A stretch of DNA of 64,000 nt from Sclerotinia nivalis (lineage: Eukaryota > Ascomycota > Leotiomycetes > Helotiales > Sclerotiniaceae), in assembly GCA_029531795.1 (NCBI GenBank), contig JAPEIS010000008.1, positions 1,674,001-1,738,000 of the forward strand. Direction: 5' to 3'. The position numbers and the translations under genes were made by a program. The notes under the pieces were generated by a model, which saw nothing but the letters and a program-made list of their open reading frames with translations, was not told the origin of the DNA and made no database searches. This document shows, piece by piece, positions 1 to 10,560 of this stretch. Numbering within the stretch: the first letter of the stretch is position 1; every line of letters starts with the position of its first letter.

Positions 1-1316
1 AGACGTGTCGTGCGGGGCTTCTTTTGTGGAGGACGTCTTTCTGAGGTGATGGATTGTGGAAAGGGCGCAGATGGGAGAGATGGAAGAGAAGGGAGGGAAT
101 TTATACCACCGATTTTAGATTTGATTTCAGACATAAAGGTTTTGTTTTGTGATGATGTAGGAGCAGGCGAAGAATTAGATTGAGTGGTTTCGATTTCTTT
201 ACCAATAGGACCACCTTTCCCACCACCCCACCGGGGAACTGTAGTCCACCATTTTTCCGCACCAAACAATTTTTCGGTTTTACCTTCACGATTGCGTTGT
301 TGAGCCGTGAGCAAAATTGTAATGATCTCACGAGCGATATCTAGATTCGAATCGAGTGGTGTGGTGAAGGATGTGGTGGAGCGGCACGAGAGAGCTGCAA
401 GCGGACCTTCGAGGAAGCCTGCTCGGGCAGAGTTACGGTCTGTTGGGGTACGATAAAGCATTGTGACACCCGTGGCGGAGAAATTTGATGGAGGAGATGA
501 GGATTGTGATTGAGGTGAATGAATATGGAGACGGGGCTCGACACGTGGAAAGGATACGTTACAGCCGAAGTCGTAGGCGATAAGTTTTATAAAAGCAGTG
601 GTGATGCCTTGACGGAATTCATGCGGGAGCTGCGAACCGGTGCCAGTACGAACATGAGTTTGTTGATGAATTGGAAATTTATCTTCAGCTTCTTTGGGTT
701 CTTCTTTGGTTTGTTTTTCGGCGTCATTTTCGGTGGCGGTAGGAGGAGGGGCAGTCTCTTTTGGAAGAGAAGTATCAACCCAATAACTTGAGAACACTTC
801 CAGATTCTTGTAGAATTCATATGCATTGCCTAAACGGGCTGCCGATGTGCCTTTTGGTTGAGGAAGCCTACGAACAGTGCGAAAAGCAGCCGTGTTATCA
901 ATCGAAAGTTCTCTTCGGCGATCCAGATAATTCTTTACTCCAGGACCTTCGTTGCCATTACTTAAAAGTCTCTTACTTGCTGTAGTTGCATCTTCGAGAT
1001 CCTCCTCGGGGATATTCGTCCATTCCTCAACAGGGGGAAGGAACGAAGGATCAGGCAAGAAATCTCGAGGAGATGCATCTGGAATGATGTGAACACCCAG
1101 CTTTTCGAAATGAGATAGTTTTATATCCGCTGGTCGATGAACAGTCTGAAGAAACGTGACTAGGGGTATATCTCCCGAAGGAATATACTCTGGTGACTGG
1201 GGTGTACTTGAAGGAAACGTGAGAGGTGTTGGTGGCGGGATGCTTCGAGGCTTACCATCTGGTGTGGTAGGTAGCGGTGCTGTAAAATAGTAAGAATTTT
1301 GAGCTGTCTTGAACAT
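1..1316 (-). CDS. Unknown fungal protein, 3' end cut off by window edge
   Basis: An open frame runs from the ATG at 1316 down to base 1 without a stop, giving at least 438 residues; the C-terminus lies outside the window. The N-terminal 110 residues are Pro-rich with motifs such as TPQSPEYIPSGDIPL. A charged segment rich in Glu and Lys follows at about residues 195-215, then a hydrophobic, probably folded stretch (GITTAFIKLIAYDFG) at about 240. Near residue 360 there is a WWTTVPRWGGGKGG motif. No signal peptide or membrane span is visible. The start was chosen because it is the first ATG of the frame and the region upstream is stop-rich. I do not recognise the family; the amino-acid usage and length of the frame support a real gene, but function is unknown. 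Confidence 0.7.
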   Translation of the reverse strand, partial: MFKTAQNSYYFTAPLPTTPDGKPRSIPPPTPLTFPSSTPQSPEYIPSGDIPLVTFLQTVHRPADIKLSHFEKLGVHIIPDASPRDFLPDPSFLPPVEEWTNIPEEDLEDATTASKRLLSNGNEGPGVKNYLDRRRELSIDNTAAFRTVRRLPQPKGTSAARLGNAYEFYKNLEVFSSYWVDTSLPKETAPPPTATENDAEKQTKEEPKEAEDKFPIHQQTHVRTGTGSQLPHEFRQGITTAFIKLIAYDFGCNVSFPRVEPRLHIHSPQSQSSSPPSNFSATGVTMLYRTPTDRNSARAGFLEGPLAALSCRSTTSFTTPLDSNLDIAREIITILLTAQQRNREGKTEKLFGAEKWWTTVPRWGGGKGGPIGKEIETTQSNSSPAPTSSQNKTFMSEIKSKIGGINSLPSLPSLPSAPFPQSITSERRPPQKKPRTTR

Positions 1317-2621
1317 GAATTGATTCCTCTCCTATGTTATGGGTAGTTTGGATAACGGAATGGACTCCGTAAAATGCCTAGACTAGACGGCTAAACGGGA
1401 TGGGAGTAAGATAAAACGGAAAGACGAAGATAAAATTGAGAGGAAAAGAGCTTAAAGGGATTTGCATTACTTTCATCAGATTATCAAAAATGGGAATACT
1501 TGTTGATCCAAATTAATGCAGTTAGAATGAAAGTCCAAGGACTTTAAATATGCAGTAATCACCATAACCCCGCAGATGAGATAACTGGCTAGGTGACGGT
1601 AACTGCTTCCTCTGAGGGGATATATAGATCATTAAGATTGATCGTTTTGAAAAATTGCTTTTCCCATCACGAACGGGAGAACCGCATGATTGAGAACGCA
1701 GATTGATAGATGATTCTTTTGGGAAAGGACTGCTATGGAGATTTTGGTGCCTTGAACCAAATAGGGAAAGCTTAAAGTATGAGGAAGGACCATTCCTAGA
1801 AATATAGAGAAGAGCAGCAGGAGATTTTTCAATGCTTACCAAAACTCGCGAAATTACCAAACATGATGATGGTCTTCAATGTCCTCGATCTATATGAATT
1901 TCTTGGGGTTGTCTGAGTGTAATCTGGAGCCCTAGTTTCCGTCCGCCCTTCAACAATTTATTGCAGACCAGACCCCCCTCTTGAGATGAGATTATAAAAA
2001 TTGTGGTTTATCCAGGATATCTCATTGATATGTCCAAAGCCGAATGATTGAATTGAGGTACTTTTGATGTGAAGACTCTTTGCTGTGAGTGTTGCTCGTT
2101 GATTGTTATGGAGAATGTACTCGTGCCATCAGCGACTTGGAACTGGGGCAAAGACAAAATAGATGGGTTGTCGCGTGAATAATGCATACACTCCGTATAC
2201 TCGTATTGTCGTCCAAATTGTGATTCTCTTCCAATCAACTTCCTGGTTAAAGTGGGCGGTGTTGATAATCACAAACCAATGATATTGATATATCAGTTCG
2301 GATAAAGCGAAGAACTGTTGGGGTTTTATATGTACAGCGACGAATCAGGAAGAGAAATGAAATATTTAAATGGAAGACCCTGTGATTAAGGTGGGTGGAA
2401 AGGTCTGAGATTTGGTTTGGAGAATCTCATATCCAGTATATACTAGGTATATCAATTGTACTGGAAGAGTAATCTTACAAAACTATACAATTTCTTGGGG
2501 TAGATGTGCCTTGTTTAAGATGGCGCCATTGTGGATGGACCGCGAAGAACTCAACCCTTACTTCGGTAGGTAGGGCCAGATTACAGGACTTTTACGGAAT
2601 TATAACCCTGTCCTAAGCTTC

Positions 2622-2664
2622 AGCACGACCACGACCACAGCCACAACCACAACCACAACCACAA
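2622..2664. repeat. Imperfect AACCAC hexanucleotide microsatellite
   Basis: About seven hexamer units (GACCAC, AGCCAC, then AACCAC repeated) are seen directly. It is non-coding and lies in the long gap left of the membrane-protein gene. Confidence 0.85.
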
Positions 2665-3561
2665 GCTTCTGATACCTGTTTATATATGATACCAGCGGTG
2701 GTAATAGAGAGAACCCCTTTCCAAGGTTTCCTTACAGAATTTCACGTATTAATTACCTAAAGGTAGGAGGGCAGTAGACTTCGGTACCAAAGCCGTCTTG
2801 CCGATCTTATATTCCGATCAATTCATAATTTCACATACTATCCGATTATTTCTCGAAACACATACATAAGGTTAACCGTGTTCTATTGTACCATATGGCA
2901 ATGTGTTCAATCGCTGTTAGAAGTGGCATCATAACGCGGACCAGAAGATTGCCGTGGAGAGAAAGTAGCGCCTCTACTTGTAGACGTCGCATCATATATG
3001 GCACAGAATGAGTATGGCTTTTTAAACATACAACTTGAAGATTCGAGTATTCCCACGCATTTAGTTTCCTACGAACTTTACCTGGTACTCTTTACTGTGC
3101 TTCAATCAATTTGATACTGCCTAGTACCTACCACATACCGGTACTGGCGCCTTTGTAATATAAAGAGTGGGTATAGTATAGGGTCATAGCAGTTACAAGG
3201 TAGTTCGTTCCACCAAATAAGGATAAGCAAGTATGGCAGAAACAAGTTGGAGAAATTCAACTTCACGGATGAGGGAAGAGTTAGCGCATACATGTGGAAA
3301 AGATCGGTAAATCGGTAAGGTTAAATCTTCGAAGAAACATCTTGCTGGGGCTCAAACAAGAAAAACTTGGTAGCCAAACGCAAGAGGCTGGCAATTTGAA
3401 CTTCCGGTTCACTTCTGTCAGCTCAACTTGTTCCAGCCCTTGAGATGAAGTGAAGCGAAAGGATTCCATGTTTCTGGCTTGGAGATTCCTAGTCGTATCC
3501 TTCATAATGGTGAAGTTTGTGGGAACGAATATATGCAGGTACGGTAAAAGAACGAACTCCC

Positions 3562-3590
3562 AGGGCTTGGTAGGGCTTGGTAGGGCTTGG
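3562..3590. repeat. 10-bp tandem repeat, about three copies
   Basis: The unit AGGGCTTGGT is repeated twice in full with a third copy lacking its last base. It is intergenic and has no known function. Confidence 0.9.
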
Positions 3591-4746
3591 CATAATCATA
3601 TAGATTATAGTACATTAAACGGTGCATCAGGAAGATTTTGACCGACCTGAAAAGAAGTCGGAAAAGATATCTAGAACCAATCTCCGAAGTCTTTAACTCC
3701 CATCAAGTTTCAACTCCCTCAACTGTCCAACATCGGGAAACGGAATACTTGATGATTCGTTTCTACCCTAGAACAAATAAAATATAAAATTAAATCAAAA
3801 GAAAGATATATTAAAACTTCACCGCCAACTGGGGTGTTTATGTATGTATCTCTTTATAGGAATATTATTTCGAAGGACCGCTATGGACTTGTGAAATCGT
3901 TGGGACCGCAGCACTGTACTGTACCAGTTCTGGCAAAAGAAACTGTATCGCTTACAGGAAGTAACCCTTCCATCATCAACCCCTTCACGATGATGACAAC
4001 CACCACAAAGGATGCCAATTTCCCTGGTGGTTAATCTAATTTGTCCAGAAAAGCAAGACTAATTCGGGGCGGTCGGACTATTTGACTGCTAAAGGCTTGA
4101 GTCCTGCACATGGCAGATAACTTAACCTATTAGACAACCTTACTCCTAGCCCTTGAAGAACACTGTCACCCCAGGCGGGGGCATGAATATCAATAGTATC
4201 AATCATTTAAAGATCTCCTTTAACAACCAATAAAACCTAATGAATTAGATTGAATCGAAGCCCTTAAACCATTTCAATTATTTCTAATTCAATAATCCCT
4301 TCACCTACATCATTAATTCATCTTCTTGTCCCAATTCGCAGCGGCAAGGTTTGAGTGTGAAAATGTTACGATCGATTGGGAAGCGAGTACTCCAAGAAGG
4401 CCAGAGCGTAAAACAAATCGTGTATCAGATTTGCAACATCATCATGCCCCCTCCCCAGGGTAATCAAGGAAGATCATTAATTAGGCTTTAGCTTTTTCCT
4501 TGTGAACAAGGAATCCATACTCATTATCCTACTGTGCCCGAACTTTTCGTGATTCTTTCAATTTGTTCTCATTTTTTTGATTTGCATTTCTATTGTTGAT
4601 ACTGTCGTTAGTCGTCGACAATACACAGAGTACCATTATGACAATAACTTGAAGGGCCGAGGAGCCAATGTTCAGAAAATCTCCTTGAAGGTTGATTCAT
4701 TACATTTATTTGTAGCGACCGGTGTCGCTTTTTATTATATTACAAT

Positions 4747-7017
4747 ATGTCGACGAGTGCGAACCTGCCGGCAGGATTTTCAATCACCTCAATCAATGGA
4801 GTAAGATGCACTGCTGTCCCAAGGTCGGCCACTACAGTATCATCAGTAGTTACCACTGCAATTCCAGTTTCTTCCATTTCTACACCTACCTCTTCATCCA
4901 CTTCAACATCTATATTAACATCTATATTAACATCTATCTCCTCGACTTCAACTTCAACTTCAACATCGACTTCGACAACACCGACATCGACATCGACATC
5001 GACATCGACATCGACATCAGCATCGACATCAATATCGACTTTGGAAAGTGCCATTCCACCTCCGGAGCCCATCTCAACATCGGTTATTGTAGTCCCAGCA
5101 GCGCTGAGTGCACCGGCGAGTACACCAGCGGCTATTGCTCTGGGAGGACCACTGGTACAATCGTCGAGTACGACTACGAGTGCGGTTGAATCGACAATAA
5201 GCCAACTAACTGAACTACCTCCAGCACCGCCCCCACCGCCCCCACCTCCTCCACCACCCCCAATAGCTACCACTTCAAGTGTATCCCAAACTCAGACAAC
5301 TTTGACAAATATCAGTACAACAACCTCTGCTATTCCGGCATCTAAAGGCACGACCCCAACTGAGTCATCGAGTACCTCGTTAGCGATTGCTCAAAGTGAA
5401 CCCAGCACTACAGCTTCGTCTACTCATGATCCCGCTACCCACGATCCTAATGTCGGTCATGCAACTTCAGCAGCGAGTGTCATAGCATCATCGACACGAT
5501 CAACACCATCAGCGGAATCATCAGCCGCCAGTGGGATTTCTTCATTTGGTCACCTAATGACTGCACCAGTGATTGGAGGGATTCTGGGCGGGATCGGATT
5601 TCTTGCATTGATAGGATTGATCATATTTTTCTGTAGAAGACGGAAGTCAAAGAAAAAATCACTGCTCGCACCTCTGACCACTGGAACCCGGGATCAATTT
5701 TATGATATCGATAAGAAGGCGCAGGGCCAATATTACGATATTTATGATGACTCGGTAGCATCCGCAGGTCGTGGTACCAATTTTAAGGCACAAATAGGTG
5801 GTGCCGCGACAACTTTTGGTGCAGGTTTAGCTGGAATAGGTTCTACTCTTAGGTCTCATGTCCAACCAGGAAATAAGCCAACTGTGAATCTCGATAGAGG
5901 CAACTCACAATTCTTCGAGGCCCCAATTTCGTACCATAGCAGAAATAATTCCTCGGCATCTGCGCATTCATTGCACTACGCTGCAAAAGATCGAGCGGAT
6001 GATTTTACGAACAAGATTAAAAGTGTATTTCGAACAACCCAGAGAGAAGAAAGTGATCCTTTTGCGATGGCACGTGGAATGTCCGAAAAACAGACGAATT
6101 TCAGCCGGCCCCAGGACTTCGGGAATCTGATGGACATGGATGATCGCAATCTGTTGATGAAAGCTGAGCGTCGCCGTCTCTCCCTCTCTTCCAACTCGGG
6201 TTCCGGACAGATGCTCGGTAGCCTAGGATTAGATTTTGGTATCCCACAAGATCCATTTGCGGACCCTGTTCCAAGGACGGCAATCTCGAATTCGAATGTT
6301 AATCCCTTTGCGGACCCCAATACATGGGATTCTATTCCTCGGCCTGATCCTGCTATCCCGAGAACCAATACATATATCAGTGACGTCCGTCGTTCTCGCG
6401 GCGAGTCATTGGACAGTACCACTCGAGGTCATAAGAATGCGCCAAGTAGTGTGTATGGACCAGCAGCATATAGAACTCCAAGCATCAGTAACGTATCACG
6501 ATATCCATCAAGTATGGCACCCAGCACGGAGAGCTTTCGCGATACGCTATACTCTACAGCCTCTAACATAAATAATACACGGAGAATGGCTGGCCGATCT
6601 GACCCTTTTGACCTTGAGCGTCCAGAGCTATGGTTACCGGTATTGGCAAACAGCGTTCCCAAATCAAATAGCCCTGCGTTACTCGAACGTGGTTCCGATC
6701 TGTATCCTGATCCATTACTGATGCCCAATTCTAAACCAGGCCAGGCACCAATAATGCCAATTCAAAGAGTCATGACTAATAGCACGAGAGTACCAAGTCA
6801 AGGTACTTACGAGAGCAGATACAGCAGTAGAACGTCAATGGGTGATTGGGGAGATCCAGGGCCAGATGTAGGGAGTGGACCGAGCAGTTTTGCTGACCAA
6901 GGGTTTTATAACATGAATGGAAACATGAATCAACAATGGGATACGAGGAGAAACGTGGATAATGTTAGTCCGGTGAGTGCTACCAGTAGTAAGGGAGGGG
7001 TTGGGAAAGCTAGATGA
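4747..7017 (+). CDS. Ser/Thr-rich single-span membrane protein
   Basis: A single uninterrupted frame encodes 756 residues. Residues 1-270 are dominated by Ser and Thr, with an (S-T)n run at about 50-95 and a proline run at about 158-172. A glycine-rich hydrophobic span at about 274-296 is followed directly by RRRKSKKK, a stop-transfer signal that puts the Ser/Thr-rich part outside and the 450-residue tail in the cytosol. The tail carries repeated DPFA(D/M) motifs (for example DPFADPVP, NPFADP). The architecture resembles fungal wall-sensor or Mid2-like proteins, but the expected Cys-rich WSC domain is absent and no clear N-terminal signal peptide is present at this start, so either the span acts as a reverse signal anchor or a 5' exon is missing. 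A role at the cell wall or plasma membrane is inference. Confidence 0.8.
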   Translation: MSTSANLPAGFSITSINGVRCTAVPRSATTVSSVVTTAIPVSSISTPTSSSTSTSILTSILTSISSTSTSTSTSTSTTPTSTSTSTSTSTSASTSISTLESAIPPPEPISTSVIVVPAALSAPASTPAAIALGGPLVQSSSTTTSAVESTISQLTELPPAPPPPPPPPPPPPIATTSSVSQTQTTLTNISTTTSAIPASKGTTPTESSSTSLAIAQSEPSTTASSTHDPATHDPNVGHATSAASVIASSTRSTPSAESSAASGISSFGHLMTAPVIGGILGGIGFLALIGLIIFFCRRRKSKKKSLLAPLTTGTRDQFYDIDKKAQGQYYDIYDDSVASAGRGTNFKAQIGGAATTFGAGLAGIGSTLRSHVQPGNKPTVNLDRGNSQFFEAPISYHSRNNSSASAHSLHYAAKDRADDFTNKIKSVFRTTQREESDPFAMARGMSEKQTNFSRPQDFGNLMDMDDRNLLMKAERRRLSLSSNSGSGQMLGSLGLDFGIPQDPFADPVPRTAISNSNVNPFADPNTWDSIPRPDPAIPRTNTYISDVRRSRGESLDSTTRGHKNAPSSVYGPAAYRTPSISNVSRYPSSMAPSTESFRDTLYSTASNINNTRRMAGRSDPFDLERPELWLPVLANSVPKSNSPALLERGSDLYPDPLLMPNSKPGQAPIMPIQRVMTNSTRVPSQGTYESRYSSRTSMGDWGDPGPDVGSGPSSFADQGFYNMNGNMNQQWDTRRNVDNVSPVSATSSKGGVGKAR
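4930..5040 (+). repeat. Coding hexanucleotide repeat (Ser-Thr run)
   Basis: CATCGA/ACTTCA hexamers are tandemly repeated inside the membrane-protein gene, the purest block being at about 4984-5018. They encode alternating Ser and Thr. Length changes by whole hexamers would keep the frame. Confidence 0.85.
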
Positions 7018-7764
7018 TGATAGGGATGAGGATGAATATGACTTTCTTTAATTGGATGGACCTTGGAAGTGTAAGCAAAATATACCATTGGGGATCCACG
7101 TACCATTCGTTTAGTATGGACTGGAACTGGCGTCAATTTGCATCTGAAATTGTGAGCGATATAGCGGACATGGGATATGTCAATCGTGTTTTATGTTTGG
7201 GGAATGTAAGATAGAAAGACGGGAAAAGAGCTTGAGCGTTTGTACAATAGCAGAAATTTATCTCAATATGAGGATGGGTCCTTTCTCGGTCCCAGGAGGG
7301 GAAGGGAGGGGAAAGGCAATCGCCACCACCCACTTACGGATCATGAAGAAAAGACTGCCCATATACGATATTATTTATTTGTAGTTGCATGTATAGTTGC
7401 GTGGAGACTTTATGTACATTCTGGACATCTTGTTTATGTAGATAGATCTGATTTAGTAGTTCTAGCTAAAGTAGTGTATGAACAAGTTTCGATATGTGTT
7501 ATGAGGAATTGTTCCTTCCATTATCTGATCCGAGACGGACGGGGAATCCGAACTCATTTATTCAGCCTGAGGCATCAACACCCCACTAGCGTCGCCAAAA
7601 AAATTCACACAGCAGCCCTAACAAGCAACAGCAATCCCAAAACCTCAAATTTCTTTCAACTTTCCTCTTCTCTCTTTGGACGACCAGCCAATTTTCTCCC
7701 ACCTCATCGTCTCTCCACCAACATCCCGCCTCTCTTTTCCTCTTCCACACACAATATAATCAAT
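7018..7764. other. Intergenic: 3' UTR plus eIF3K leader
   Basis: It holds the 3' flank of the membrane-protein gene and the promoter/leader of eIF3K. A strongly pyrimidine-rich (C/T) tract fills about 7650-7755 and stops just before the eIF3K ATG, a common leader style in highly expressed fungal genes. The open frame that crosses this region into eIF3K exon 1 is not coding. Confidence 0.55.
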
Positions 7765-8827
7765 ATGGGTGTCCCGTTTGATTATGCGCCAGAAAGGCCT
7801 GAACATATCGATGCTATCCTCAACGGACTCGATCGTTACAATCCCGAAACGACCAACATCTTTCAAGAATACGTGACGCTGCAGTGTGAGGAGAAGACTT
7901 ACGATTGTTATGCCAATTTAGCGCTTTTGAAACTGTGAGTTGGAATCTTTTGTATTGTTTATTTCTTTGTGTTTTTTTTTGTGGGGTGGGAAGGTGAGGG
8001 GAAAGAGTAGAAGCTTAATGCTCTTTCTTGACTCGTAATCTCAATAACTGTCCCCAAGTGAGAGAAAGAGAAGAATTTTGTCTATATGATGAAGGAACGT
8101 TTAACGTTCCTTATTACCTGAATCTTTGGAGAATGAATCCCTCCATTTCATGAAGTTTATTATTAGCTCTATCTGAAAGACAAGATGCATGTCAATTTTC
8201 AATCCATCACCAAAAATTTCAATTGAACATATAACTAATGTATCAACGCAAAACTACAGTTATCAATTCAACCCCCACCTCACCAAAGACGAAACCATAA
8301 CCAACATCCTCGTCAAATCCCTCACCGTCTTCCCCTCCCCAGACTTCAGCCTCGCTCTCCACCTTCTCCCACCCCATATCCTCACACCTATCTCTTCCTC
8401 CTCTGCACTACCCGCCGCAGGCGACGCTCCTCTCTCCGAAGCCGTACAAAAACTCGCCGTCCTCAACACCCTCCTCTCCTTAGCAAACTACAGTCAATTC
8501 TGGTCGACTCTCGACTCTGACGATTTATACGCCGATCTCATCGCAGACGTAAGTGGTTTTGAAGAACTGATCCGCATCCGCATCGCCTCCACCATTTCCC
8601 AATCCGTGCGCGAGATCCCCAGTTCAGAGTTGGAGAATTGGCTTGGAATGAATGGTGAAGCATTTGAGAAATTCATCAAGGAGGTGTGTGGATGGACTAT
8701 AGAAAATGGCAGTGTCATTGTACCATTAAACAAAGAGAATGAGGCCAAGGGAACCGTGGTTCGGGAAAATGTCAAGATGGAGCAATTCTCGAGGGTAATT
8801 AGGAGAGCTCATGAACAACCTGCTTAG
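7765..8827 (+). CDS. EIF3K: Translation initiation factor eIF3 subunit K
   Basis: This is subunit k of the eIF3 complex, which binds the 40S ribosome during initiation in the cytosol. Exons are 7765-7934 and 8260-8827 (245 aa). Exon 1 ends on ALLKL and exon 2 resumes YQFNPHLT, the conserved junction of the family, with donor GTGAGT and acceptor CTACAG. The N-terminus ([11 protein letters not shown]) and the helical repeat plus PCI/winged-helix region toward the C-terminus (about 150-225) match the family and its usual 220-245 residue length. The 325-nt intron is long for this window and contains a near-perfect inverted repeat. The gene is convergent with TSR4, 350 bp stop to stop. Confidence 0.93.
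8092..8112. repeat. Perfect 10-bp inverted repeat inside eIF3K intron
   Basis: AAGGAACGTT and AACGTTCCTT are separated by one base. The repeat sits about 150 nt upstream of the 3' splice site. It could fold in the pre-mRNA or be a palindromic protein-binding site; neither is shown. Confidence 0.8.
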
Positions 8828-9177
8828 GTGCGCGCCGTGGGGTATTATGAGGTATGCTTGTATGCAAAGGGATAATGGGTTGGAGGTTGGCGTTATATCA
8901 GGGTGTCCTTGAGGAACGGGAAAAGATGCATACTCTTCAACTGTTTTGCATCTCGCTCGATGACAACGATCTCGAGATGGGTGGCTGGCTTCTCGACGTT
9001 GCAGAGATAGTAGCAGCGTTGTAAAATTTTGCTTCACTTGTAGAGTGCATGCGAAATCTTCTGCGAGTAGCCGAATGAAATAAAAAAAGTCAAAACCCCA
9101 ATTATGCTTCATTTCTCATGTGGTATTCGCAATAATGACAATCTATTTATGATCCCTAAACAACCTCAACTCATCTC
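8828..9177. other. Convergent 3' intergenic region
   Basis: This is 350 bp between the stop codons of eIF3K and TSR4. It should hold both 3' UTRs; nothing else was recognised. Confidence 0.5.
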
Positions 9178-10560
9178 CTATTTCTTCCCACCCAACTCTT
9201 CCCACTGCACTCCCGCCCATTCCTCCACATACCCCGTCTTCCCACTTTCCACCCACTTAGGCACACAATCCCTCTCACAAACACCCACAATCACCGTCCC
9301 CCAATCCATCCCATCGAGACCCTTTTCCTCTCTCTCCAGCTCCATAATCGCATGCGGAGTGACTTGTACCTCGAATACTCTCCCCGCACCACAATTCGTA
9401 CAACGCGGTATTTTCCCATTCCCGCTTCCACTGGTAACTTTAACCTTCTCATTCCCCTTTCTAGCGTCTGCGAAGATCTTTCCTACAGAATCGGTTTTGG
9501 AGTAGAGTAATGGAGAACCGCGAAATTCATAACGGATTACTTGTTCCGGGTTCTGGGAGAGACGATCGGCGAATTTTTGAAAGGTGGTATCGTGTGTTGA
9601 TTCGAAGATCTCTTTGTCTTCTTTTCCGCCGGATGAAGAGTCGGGGGTGTCGTCGACTATTGTGGCTTGGGGAGGTGGAGGTAGGGGCTCTTTGTCGAGG
9701 GTTTCGTAGTCGGCGTCTACGAGGTAGTAGAGGGGATATGGGGATGGGAGATTGGCTGTAGGCCAGGGTTCGTGTGGTGGAGGGGTTGGGGTTGTAGGTT
9801 GGGATTGCGGATTGTTGAGAGAGAGGGCCGATGCGAAGGTTTTTGGAAGGGTATCTTTTGGGGTTCCCGATGATGTGGGTTCGGGGGATGGAGAGGGATC
9901 TTGAGGAGGTTTGGCAGCGAGTTCAGAAGTGGGTAGACCGGCTGCTGCAAAGGGATTCGAAAATGTATTTCCTCCCGCCCCTGTAGAGAAAGGATTCGAG
10001 CCTGTCGCGAATGGATTTCCCGAGGTCGAGGGTTTGGCTCCAAATAGACTCTCTCCTAGATTAACTGCTGGTTTTGTAGGTTCTGGCATTGGGTTCTCTT
10101 TTTCGGGTTCTTTTGCTTTGGGCTTGCTTGCAGATTCGGCAATTCGCGTACCGCGCAATACGCGAATACTTCCTTCCTTCCTCCGACATGTTTTGCGGCG
10201 ACATGTAAGGATATAGAGACGACGTTCGTGGTCGGGAAAGTGAGAAGGGGAATCGGCATTGAGTTGGAGGATGAGGACCATGAGGTCATTGCAGACTTTA
10301 CATTTTGCGAGGGTTGCGGATGGAGGAGTGGTAGGGTCGATCCAGGTCTAGGATTTAGTGTTAGCTTTTTTTTGAGATGTATATTGTGAGGAGAGTGCTT
10401 TTTGGGATTTGCGAAGAGAATTGCAGAGAACACTTACGGGCTCACCTCCTAAATAACTGATTGTGTCGTCTTGAGGTTCTTTTCCTGCATATCCAAGTAG
10501 AACATTTGTTTCTGTGTAATCTTCTTCACCTCCGGATGAATCACTATCATATGGAGCCAT
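9178..10560 (-). CDS. TSR4: PDCD2/TSR4-type 40S ribosome biogenesis chaperone
   Basis: Exons are 10560-10438 and 10347-9178 (430 aa), with donor GTAAGT and acceptor CTAG. The joined sequence reads SYLGGEPTWIDPTTPPSATL, the hallmark start of the PDCD2 family, followed by a zinc-binding region with CKVC at residues 57-60 and further Cys in TCRRKTCRRK. The C-terminal PDCD2_C domain carries RCTNCGAGRVFEVQ and ends near EEWAGVQWEE. In yeast and human this family escorts ribosomal protein uS5 (Rps2) into the small subunit. A fungal insert at about 130-200 holds repeated NPF motifs and Pro/Ser-rich sequence, probably disordered. UTP22, also a small-subunit factor, lies upstream on the same strand. 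Confidence 0.93.

Larger units (their letters stand above)
1317..4746. other. Gene-free intergenic region
   Basis: This is 3.4 kb between two divergently transcribed genes. Only short, stop-broken frames occur, the longest being 112 codons on the minus strand at 1522-1860 with no family resemblance. It holds a hexanucleotide tract of AACCAC type at about 2622-2664 and three copies of a 10-bp unit (AGGGCTTGGT) at 3562-3590. No RNA gene was recognised. Confidence 0.6.

Noticed and set aside
1522..1860. 112-codon minus-strand frame
   Set aside because: No family resemblance, overlapping alternative frames and no splice partner; probably chance.
4740..5273. Long minus-strand frame rich in Gly, Asp and Val
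   Set aside because: It is the antisense shadow of the Ser/Thr and Pro repeats in the membrane-protein gene.
7540..7560. GAGTTCGGATTC resembling a tRNA B box (minus strand)
   Set aside because: The match is imperfect and no cloverleaf can be built from the flanks.
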